From Gigaspora margarita (taxonomy: Eukaryota; Glomeromycota; Glomeromycetes; Diversisporales; Gigasporaceae): 64,000 nt of DNA. Below, piece after piece: positions 56,339-64,000 of this stretch. The stretch is taken from the NCBI GenBank assembly GCA_009809945.1, contig WTPW01000627.1:295051-359050 (forward strand), given 5' to 3'. Made by a program: the position numbers and the translations under genes. Under the pieces are notes generated by a model, which was given only the letters and a program-made list of their open reading frames with translations, did no database searches and was not told the origin of the DNA. Position 1 is the first letter of the stretch. Every line of letters starts with the position of its first letter.

Positions 56339-58776
56339 GGTGTCAGTTAAAGTGGAGCGAGTTTTTAGCCATGTGATTGTCTACAAGTCATGTGTTTAAA
56401 TAACTTCATGCAATCAAAATCGATCATGTGCATCGGTAAACCTATAAAAATAAAATCAATTAGATAGATAATCTTAAAAAAATAAACGGTATAAAAAATT
56501 TTTTTTAAAAAAAAAAATATGATACGACTTAAAATAAATATATATATATATATATATATTTCATTAATATTGTTTTATTTTTTTGTGTTTATTTTGTAGA
56601 GATTATAGACAAGGAGAACAAAGAAAGTAAAATACAGTCACGCTTTTTTAATATAAATGATCTCTTTGAAGTTTTGGATAAAGAGTTTGATAATAATTTG
56701 TGGCCTTTGGTCAGAAATATATGGATACAATTCAGCTCGAACAAGCTTAAGAATGGTGATTTCTGGAAAATATACGCTTGCTGTTTTATGAAGTATAGAG
56801 ATTCAAGTACACAACAGGATAGTATACCAAATGATAAAAGAAGAAAAACCAATATTCGCCAGCTGGCATTTGCGAGGCCAAAATTAAAGTAACATGGTCT
56901 GTTTTTTCTAAAATAGTTCAAATTGAACAGTTCAAAGATTCTCCAGATTACACGCATACTTTAAGTAAAAGTGATATGAATAAATGCTCAAGTACCTTGG
57001 TCTCAAATGAGGCGGTCAAGAATTACGCACCAGTAGCAATTACTAGCATGGTTAGAGAGTTTGCAAAAAATGATTAGGGTTAAATGATAGTGTTGAATAT
57101 CTAAGATGTAGGGAGATAGCGAACATAAAATATAAACTCCAGGGGCCTATGAATTCACATTTAGTAGGTAGTGCAAGTTTAAGAACAGATATAGATGAGA
57201 CCTTGTCATATTTAAAAAGTGAAAAATATTATGTAGAACATTATCATGTTTCTCAATGATCCACAAATCAAGTAAAATGTACAGAAGATAAAATTTTTAT
57301 GAATTCTTGCCAAATAAAAAAAATCCAGCACCATGGTTAGCTCATGTTAATGAATTCGACACACAAGACAAATAAACACAGTTGGAGGTTCTTCACTTTG
57401 TATGTCCAAGACAACCATGGATGTTGGGAAAGCAGCTCACATTTTTTCTTGTGTACCGAGGATAGTGAAACCATTGTGATAGCACTACAATTAATTTGAA
57501 GAAAATGTCGCAATTGGACTCCCTGGTACATTTTAATCGACCAAAGCAGTACTGAAGCTAATAGTATAAAAAAAGCCTTCCCTGGTAGTAGTGCTGAAGA
57601 ACAAGAGTACGGAATTTTATTTTGCACAGTCCATTTAATACACACGTGAATTTTAAAAATTTATGAAAATGAAGCCTGTAAAATTATGATGGAAGCCATG
57701 TTTAAAAAAACAAAAATAGGTTGCGAGCAACTCGTTCAAACTATTATTAATACTTGTCCAGTCCATGCTATTTGCAGTTATGTTAAACAGAATTATAAGA
57801 ATAATACTCACCAATGGCCCTTTGGGCGTAAAATCATTCACTACTTCTGCTCCAAGTAACTTCTACCAATGCTTTGGAGTTTTTTCATAGTGAGCTAAAG
57901 TCTATGATGTTCCATTTACATAGGCTGATCAGTGCTTCCCACAAAATTATTGCTCTTAATCGTAAGAAACAAATTGATGCTGAAAGTGCCGCTTTTAATT
58001 TTTATACAAAAAAAGTGTCAGTCTATGGTATTGAAGATGAAATAATTAAAGAAGTCTACAAGTTCCCCTATCCTATGCAATTAATGATCATAAAAGAAGC
58101 AAGTTTGGTAATAGATAGGTTGGCGAAAGTTAAAGGTGCCCCGGGGCTTACTTCTCTTAATTGCGGCTGCTTGTTCTATAATAATTATATGTTGCCGTGC
58201 AAACATATATTTTATGAACATAGCTTTGGTTCCTACCAATTATTAACTACTGAAGCCTAGAGAATGTTTCAGGAAATTTTTAAGGAAAGTGGATATGAAG
58301 TATATAAAAGTCAAGAGTTAGTTAATATTGAAATATTAGAGCAAAGTGAAAAAGAAATAGATGCAGAAAATATACAGCTTACTATGAATGAGTTAACTGA
58401 AAGACTACAAGAAAAATACTGGAGTATTGAAGAACGAGGTGGAGCCAATGAAGCAGAGGCATTTATTTTCAAAGTAAATGGGTCCTTGCATCTGATTTTT
58501 AATATCGATTAATATCGATTAAAAATAAAAAAAAATAGGGTATAAATATAGATTCAAAGACTATACTAAAAAAAATATACCCTTTACTGTAAAGCTTAGC
58601 AAAAATAATGACTACAATTGTTTGCCGCAACTAAATTTTGTTTAAAAATTTAATAAAAATTGAAGTTGGTTATTGGCCAAATTTATGCACGTGATCATAT
58701 ATTTATCTGTTCATTGATCATCTACACACCGTAGACAATCACATGACTAAAAACACGCTCCGCTTTAACTGACCCC
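56339..58776 (+). mobile_element. MULE with decayed transposase gene
   Basis: Inverted ends GGTGTCAGTTAAAGTGGAGC and, reversed, GGGGTCAGTTAAAGCGGAGC, extending about 45 bp to 'ATGTGATTGTCTAC'. The flanks are TATATA-rich, so a 9 bp duplication cannot be read with certainty. It encloses the transposase pseudogene. Confidence 0.85.
56600..58512 (+). pseudogene. MULE transposase (DDE with SWIM zinc finger), inactivated
   Basis: Segments in order: N-terminal LFEVLDKEFDNNLWPLV (56662), KNYAPVAITSMVREFA (57010), GPMNSHLVGS (57148), NSTHKTNKHSWRFFTLYV (57352), WYILIDQSSTEANSIKKAFP (57523), FCTVH (57626), TNALEFFHSELKS (57868) and the SWIM signature CGCLFYNNYMLPCKHIF (58162-58212). The D of LIDQ and E of ALEFF fit the second and third catalytic residues; the first, expected as Asp before STHKTN, is Asn. 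At least five stops or frameshifts break the chain, including TGA at about 57653. A further 82-codon frame (58264-58512) is the C-terminal tail after one more stop. 'TTTTGTAG' at 56594-56601 may be an intron acceptor. Confidence 0.9.
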
Positions 58777-58844
58777 TATATAGAGTAATACAATTACTAT
58801 CTAGTAATAAAATTACTATATTTAAAAACAATTATTATAAAACG

Positions 58845-59185
58845 CACTTATGGTGTTTTACACCATAGGTAAATTAGATTTGCAAATCCGTGTAACAAAA
58901 ACAAAAAAATAAATTTTTATAAAACAAAAAATAAATTTTGATCACTTTAGGGTTAGGGTGAGGCCTGGGATTTTATCAGGGCATTAGTATATGCAAAATT
59001 TAGCAAGGAATTTTTTTTATTAGAGCCCAAAGTTGGTTTCATAAGCAAAATTTTGAGATATGAATGTTTTTTTAAAAAAAATAAACAAAAATGAAATTTT
59101 ATGTTACACCTGATCTTAAATTTTGATTGGCTATTCTAATAGTTTTGTGTAACATGGTGTAAAACACCATAGGTGCATTTTAGTA
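58845..59185. mobile_element. Core-family MITE with GGTGTTTTACACC ends
   Basis: The ends carry ATGGTGTTTTACACCATAGG (58850) and ATGGTGTAAAACACCATAGG (59153), each itself a palindrome. The core includes 'TTAGGGTTAGGGTGAGGCC' (58948), 'TATTAGAGCCCAAAGTTGG' (59019) and 'TTACACCTGATCTTAAAT' (59103). Confidence 0.75.
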
Positions 59186-59873
59186 AAACTCTTTAAAAAT
59201 TAGTTAATTTTAATTTAGTAATTTAATTAAAACATTTAAAAGTAATAACTAGCTTAATATTTTTTAAAATTTTATATAAATTTGTAATTATTTATAATTT
59301 ATTATGCTGAATAATTTTTGCTTAATTTTGGAATTTAGTTAACTTAATAAAAAATTAACTTTTACTATATGCATATTATTTTAATTATTTTTTTAATATT
59401 ATAGTTTTTGCGGTTGTATAACATTGTACAAAATTAAATAATTTTAATTATTTTAAAAAGTATTGTATAGAATTTTTGATTTTTTTTATTTAAAAGATAT
59501 AGATTTAATAACTTTATAATTTTATTTTTAGCTTAATATCTTATAAATTTAGCTCTATATAAATTTTTAAAAAGTGTTCACAACATTATGGTAGACTACT
59601 GTAATATAAAGTTAAAATAAACAAATAAGTAAATATATAAAACATAATGATCTAACAGAGATATCAGAAATTTTTAAGTGTTTTAATCTTCAAGGATGAT
59701 ACTAGTCTGGTCCTATAATCATAGTTTTACTGCACAGAGCTGTGAACCAAGTCCTTTAAGACCAGTCTTAGAACTTGGATTAACTAAAATATGGTTTAAG
59801 AATCTAGCTCTACTTTATATATATTAAAAATTGATCAATTAGAACAAGTAATAACAATATAGAAAATTGTATG

Positions 59874-60080
59874 TAGAGACATGTCTCCATGGCGACCCTA
59901 CATATAAAAACCAATCATATTTAGGGTTAGAAAATTTTCATTTGTGTTTTTGTATTATAAAAGTTAGAAAGTTTGTAGGAAATTTTAATTGGCCAATAAT
60001 AAGCAACATATTATTTAGTCACATGCTTAATTTTGATTGGCTATTCATAAAGGGTCTCCATGGAGACATGTCTCCATAAA
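59874..60080. mobile_element. Small MITE with AGACATGTCTCCATGG ends
   Basis: 'AGAGACATGTCTCCATGG' (59875) and 'CCATGGAGACATGTCTCC' (60058) are inverted partners and self-palindromic, like the ends of the core-family MITEs. The inside keeps 'TTAGGGTTAG' and 'TTTTGATTGGCTA', suggesting a distant member. Confidence 0.65.
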
Positions 60081-60089
60081 ATAACACCC

Positions 60090-60915
60090 TAACAATATTA
60101 TGAAATATACTAATAATTTGATTTGTAAACTATGTAAATAAAATAAATTATTATAATTTTAATTTATATATATAAAGATTAGCTTTATTGAAGTTATATA
60201 TTTATATCAATTAGGCTGTTCAAAATTCTGCAATTGTAGATTTTGCAGTTGGAATTTGCAAAATCCATAGCTAAATAATGTACTTATATTGGTTCACTAT
60301 TAATTAATTATTTGAATTTAAATATTATTTGAAATTTTAATATAAAAATAGTAGATCAGTTATTATCATTATTATTTTATAGCTATCAAATTTATATATT
60401 GTTCTATAATAAATTTACTAACAAGTTGTTAATTAAGCTTTTAATGAATTTATAATTTTTAATTTCATTTTAGATTGTTAGGCATTATTAGGGCATCAAT
60501 TTTTTTTAAATTCTTGATTATCAATCTGGATAAGATCAGTACTATAGCTATATTATTACTATATTTGGAATTGGGAATAAACAAATATATAAAACAATAT
60601 ATTAGTAAATCTGATAATAACCCTTATGAAAAGTTTTTTGTACTAAGTAAATATAATTTTTGGCTCTAAGTAAAGTTGTAGAGCAGGTTCTTATGTATCT
60701 ACTGGTAAAATATCATTAAAATCAGGCTTGTAGATAAGAAGATATGAGTAAAAATGTCTTTAAAATTCTTTAAATTATATAAAAATTTTATATATACAGG
60801 CCTGATTCAGATTTCATACTATATAGTTTATATATTTATTTTGCTCAATTCTAAATATAAAAATATTGCTAATTTTATCTGGATTGGCAATTAATAGATA
60901 GAATCACATACTGTA
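60090..60915. other. AT-rich intergenic, no gene recognised
   Basis: A 64-codon plus-strand frame (60475-60669) has no domain features. Nothing else seen. Confidence 0.5.
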
Positions 60916-60919
60916 TTAT

Positions 60920-61310
60920 TTGATTTTTTTTTTCTTAAATTTTTATTGGACAAGACTTATATTATTAGATCTTTGCTTTTAGATCTTTGCTTTCTTTAAA
61001 CTTTTTTATTTATTCAGGTTTTGTCTTTTTTTTTGTAAATTTTTATTGGACAAGTCATACATTATTAGATCTTCCATTTAATATTCATTTCTTTAAATTT
61101 TTTTATTAGATAGATTTGTATTTTTTTAAAATTCTTTTTGGCTGGATTGCACATTATTAAGTTTTTTTTTTCTTTAAATTCTAATTATACTGAGTCATAT
61201 GTTATTTTGTTTTACTTTCTTTATATAATTTTCATTGAATGAACTATATTATTAAATTAAAAACTTTTGGATGGGTTATATGTAATTATGTTTTTCCTTT
61301 TAGTTTAGAT
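60920..61310. repeat. Degenerate tandem repeat ('TTTTATTGGACAAG' unit)
   Basis: The block 'TTTAAATTTTTATTGGACAAG' (trimmed) followed by 'CATATATTATTAGATCTT' recurs five to six times with drift, near 60940, 61035, 61095, 61130, 61180 and 61230. Confidence 0.6.
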
Positions 61311-61589
61311 TTATTTCTTTGTTTTCTTTTTTTAAAAAAATGCTTATGAATGAGATTCTATTTATTAGATTCTGCTTGAACTTTGATTTAATTGTTTGAT
61401 ATTTTGCATGAAAGAATTAAAATTTAAATCATAGATAGATTTTATTTATGCCGTAATCTACTGTATGTATTTAATATTTCATAGCAATAATATTAAAATT
61501 GGCTTTTATTGAGGTGAAGGTGATGCACGAGTTGTTATGTCAGACTTGTACAATAACTATAACATATTTTGAGCCTATTTCAATTCAAA

Positions 61590-61725
61590 TAAGCAATTTA
61601 GCTTGCTTTGGGCAAAATGAACCAAGCTGAGTTTATTTGAGCTCATTTCGGGTTTAAATAAACCAAGCTAGGTTTATTTGAGCTTATTTTAGAGTCAAAT
61701 AAACCAAGCTATTTAAATATTAAAA
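61590..61725. repeat. Short tandem repeat ('AACCAAGCT' unit, about 45 bp)
   Basis: Three units of 'AATAAACCAAGCTAGGTTTA' plus 'TTTGAGCTTATTT' at 61612, 61655 and 61698, just downstream of the BTB-TLDc gene's 3' end. Confidence 0.75.
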
Positions 61726-61982
61726 ATACTTTATCTGTTATAGTAAACAAATAATGTATAGTAATTTGTAAAAATAAATTTCCGGAGCAATGCGACGGGT
61801 TACATACTAGTATATTATATTTAATAATAAAAACACCATACAAATATGAATGCTGTTATGTTATGTTATAACTGCATTTAATATATATATTTAAATGGTA
61901 AAGTTTCATGTTTTTTATTTGAAACGTTTACTTATTTACGATCTTGATACAACATAAAAATGACCACCCAACGGTTGAAAAT

Positions 61983-63620
61983 TTAAGACTTTTTAGTAAG
62001 ATGAAATATTTCAAATTCATCCACTGAAAAATATGTTACCCCCAAAGAATTATAGTTAGATGTATCTCTAATTTTTTTCTCATATGCAAATGGAGAATTA
62101 TAACATTGATCAGAACCATAATAAATGGCTAGATCACAGGCAAGGTCGCTACCACCAAAAGCTGGACCACAACTAGAATGACAATAAATTGCATATTCTG
62201 GTTTTTTCACACGGCTTAAAATAGAATTTTGAATAGTGCCGTTTTTTAACGAAAAAATAAAGCTCTCGTCGCAATTTATATATCTCGAATCATACGGTTT
62301 ATCCCTATCCCATCCAACAGGATTATATCCACCCAGAATTTCATCAGTGTCTTTAACCCTCACAACTACAACAAGATTTGTTTGCTTATTACATAAGTTC
62401 CAAAATGAAGTAGGAGTAAAGCCATCTCTGGTTCCACGAAGAAGTAAATTAAATTCATAAGGAATGTCAGTTACAGAATATGCATCAGATTTTTTATCAA
62501 TCCAAGAAGTAATTTCAGTTGTGTGTGCCTCATTAATGATTGTTGAAAATTGTTCAGTCGTCCTGGACAGTAATGTTTGTGTTGAAAATAGTTCAGTCAT
62601 CCTGGACAGTGATGTTTGTGTTGAAAATGGCTCGGCCGTTCTGGGCGGTAATGTTTGTTTTAAAACCACACGAGGTGGAAGAATTACTGATGATATCGGT
62701 TTGTTTGGAAATAAAAGTCTTTTCATTATATCATCCCATAAATTATTATCTAGTACTTGTCGATATGGTTGTAAATGGTCAATAACATTTTCACTAGATA
62801 TTTGGAAATAACGAATAAAAGGTAAACAATTTTGTAAAGTTGTCTTCATAGTTAAAAAATTTTCATTAGACCAGTTTTTAGGATCAGATGAAATGTCGGG
62901 ATGTTTTGCAATTCCCCATTCAATAATTCGTTTCCAAATTTTTACTTCATCCATTTGTAAGTCATCTCGTTTAATAACCGAGATTAATGCATTTTCTTGA
63001 ATTGATGTAAAATCTTCTGAATCAAAAAACTTTTCTGGGTGCTTTAGTATAATATCGTTACACCAATTTTGTAATTCTTGGAATTTATTATTTTGAAAGC
63101 TTTTTTGATGTACATTAGAAAAATGTAATCGAAGCCATGAAGCCTTTGTTTCAATCAAATAAGTTTCAAGATGCTTAGCCAGTTCTTCAAATAAAAATTC
63201 ACAAGTAGTAATCATGAGGTCAAAAATAAATGAAGTATCATGATCTTCTAATAAAATTATTCCACCATAGATATATCTTAAATTAAATTTATATTATGTT
63301 AAAACTTTTAGCAATTTTTAAAATATTTCAAATTTCACAAGATCATAAATAAGAATACTATATAATTACTTGATAATAATTTCAAACTGCTGAATAGTAA
63401 AATTCTTTAGATTAACCGTTTTAATGTTGCTCTTATCTCTATTAGTGTTTGCCAATTCATCACGAAAATACAATGATCTATGTTTTAAAATTGCTGAATG
63501 CGCCCGAAATATTTTAACATTTGGAGATTCTCCAACATTAATAATTACATTAAAATCTTCTTCTTCATCAAGAAGTTCAAGGTAATTATTTGAAAGCTTT
63601 TTAAAACATTCTAACGTCAT
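61983..63620 (-). CDS. BTB-BACK-TLDc domain protein (complete, two exons)
   Basis: Exon 1 is 63620-63370 and exon 2 is 63276-61983; the 93 bp intron has GT and AG ends and splits a Lys codon, as in the left-edge paralogue. Together 1545 bp encode 514 aa. BTB domain, about residues 15-125: DFNVIINVGE, FRAHSAILKHRSLYFR and the exon-junction-spanning KYIYGG. BACK-type helices, about 135-250. A linker (about 290-330) has three 13-residue repeats of the SR(M/T)TE(L/Q)FST type. TLDc domain, about 345-510: LLLRGTRDGFTPTSFWNLC, ILGGYNPVGW, FIFSLKN, GPAFGGSDL, ending FSVDEFEIFHL. BTB usually mediates dimerisation or Cullin-3 adaptor function; TLDc is linked to oxidative-stress protection and V-ATPase regulation in other eukaryotes. 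The precise role here is unknown. No frameshift or stop. An ATG-based frame starting at 63215 would miss the first 104 residues. Confidence 0.92.
62535..62652 (-). repeat. 39 bp in-frame repeat in the BTB-TLDc linker
   Basis: Three units recognisable on the plus strand from 'GAAAATAGTTCAGTCATCCT' and 'GACAGTGATGTTTGT', each coding 13 residues between BACK and TLDc. The pseudogene paralogue has only one such unit (about 4199-4222), so unit number changed after duplication. Confidence 0.85.
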
Positions 63621-64000
63621 TTTTTTTTATACAGGATATAGAGCTAATGATAGTTTCTGATTAATTGATCGGAGCGAACGGAGGACTTGCATTTTCTGAT
63701 CAACAGCCGATTTTTGTACATAACTAGCACATGATCATGCGGCGGCTGCGCCGCTGATATAATCGAGTATAGTATAAATGTACGTTGTATGATATAGATC
63801 AGTTTGATTTTTATTTAAATAGAGTTTGATCAAACTATATTCATATGATTTTATATTTATTACTATATTAGTGTGTTAATTTGTTTTTTTTATTGATTTA
63901 TAATTTTATTTGAAGTTGGTAGTTATGTAACATATTTTATGTATATTATCAGTTTACGTTAAGATAAAGTTTTTTTAGGTAGTTTGATAGTATTGTTAGA
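63621..64000 (-). promoter_or_regulatory. Upstream region of the BTB-TLDc gene
   Basis: The sequence upstream of the ATG includes a GC-rich palindrome 'GCGGCGGCTGCGCCGC' (63740-63755), unusual in this AT-rich window, and a TATA-like 'TATACTATACTCGATTATA' on the minus strand (63757-63775). It does not resemble the upstream block of the left-hand paralogue. Promoter role is inferred from position. Confidence 0.35.

Larger units (their letters stand above)
55947..59601. mobile_element. Tc1/mariner-type element hosting a MULE and a MITE
   Basis: Ends CAGTAGCCTACCATAATATT at 55947 and the reverse ending at 59601, with inverted similarity for over 100 bp ('TATATAGAGCTAAATTTATA' on both sides). Flanked by TA (55945-55946, 59602-59603). 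Its own interior is AT-rich and non-coding. The MULE at 56339-58776 and core-family MITE at about 58845-59185 account for most of the 3.65 kb. Confidence 0.85.

Noticed and set aside
56589..56957. 122-codon minus-strand frame, and another at 57337-57645
   Set aside because: Antisense to the MULE transposase pseudogene, whose plus-strand reading is clearly the meaningful one.
61983..63215. Single-exon 410-codon gene starting at the Met at 63215
   Set aside because: Upstream exon and splice sites restore the BTB domain; the Met is internal (residue 105).
63366..63620. Independent small BTB-only gene
   Set aside because: The apparent stop is in the intron; splicing to 63276 continues the domain with KYIYGG.

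Overview
The window is an AT-rich eukaryotic segment (three-quarters or more A+T by eye) with few genes, one class of short GT-AG introns, and very dense small transposons. The three recognisable host gene families are BTB-BACK-TLDc proteins, Sel1-repeat proteins joined to a tyrosine-kinase-like kinase domain, and stand-alone kinases of the same type. These families are massively expanded in arbuscular mycorrhizal fungi (Glomeromycotina: Rhizophagus, Gigaspora, Diversispora and relatives). I infer a glomeromycotinan genome; genus is not decided by the sequence.

Genes. Two BTB-BACK-TLDc genes look alive, both on the minus strand: one at the left edge (609 to 1, running off the window) and one complete gene at the right (63620 to 61983, two exons, 514 aa). 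A third copy (9235 to about 3790, minus) is a tandem duplicate of the left gene and is dead: frameshifted and split by nested transposons. A Sel1/kinase pseudogene lies at about 13330-14390 (+). A kinase pseudogene on the minus strand (36670 to about 33960) has its C-lobe segment repeated in tandem about five times with a period near 468 bp. A decayed MULE transposase gene lies at 56600-58512 (+).

Mobile DNA fills most of the rest. Many elements can be bounded to the base by terminal inverted repeats (TIRs) and target-site duplications (TSDs), or by comparison with an uninterrupted copy elsewhere in the window: Tc1/mariner-type (TA), PIF/Harbinger-type (TAA), hAT-type (8 bp) and MULE-type (9-10 bp) elements, foldback palindromes, and two groups of tRNA-derived SINEs. 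The clearest nest is pseudogene > PIF-type > hAT-type > MULE-type > assembly gap at 4747-7978.

Layout: 1-11170 duplicated BTB-TLDc locus with its insertions; 11170-15200 core-family MITE, Sel1/kinase pseudogene and minisatellite; 15600-18060 AT-rich 115-120 bp tandem arrays; 18060-19200 foldback elements; 19490-22330 and 30480-32110 two inverted copies of a large unclassified repeat; 22640-26380 solo-LTR candidate, a second tandem array and SINEs; 26870-29920 MITEs and a SINE; 32440-33690 nested palindromes; 33960-36670 kinase pseudogene array; 37400-45200 MITEs, mariner elements and a 22 bp minisatellite; 45700-49180 palindrome-ended MITE family with SINEs; 49340-51410 giant palindrome carrying a SINE; 52530-55330 foldback and full-length SINE; 55947-59601 mariner element carrying a MULE; 60090-61980 no gene seen; 61983-63620 intact BTB-TLDc gene. 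Apart from the two BTB-TLDc genes nothing looks like an active protein gene, and no rRNA, stand-alone tRNA or CRISPR array was found.
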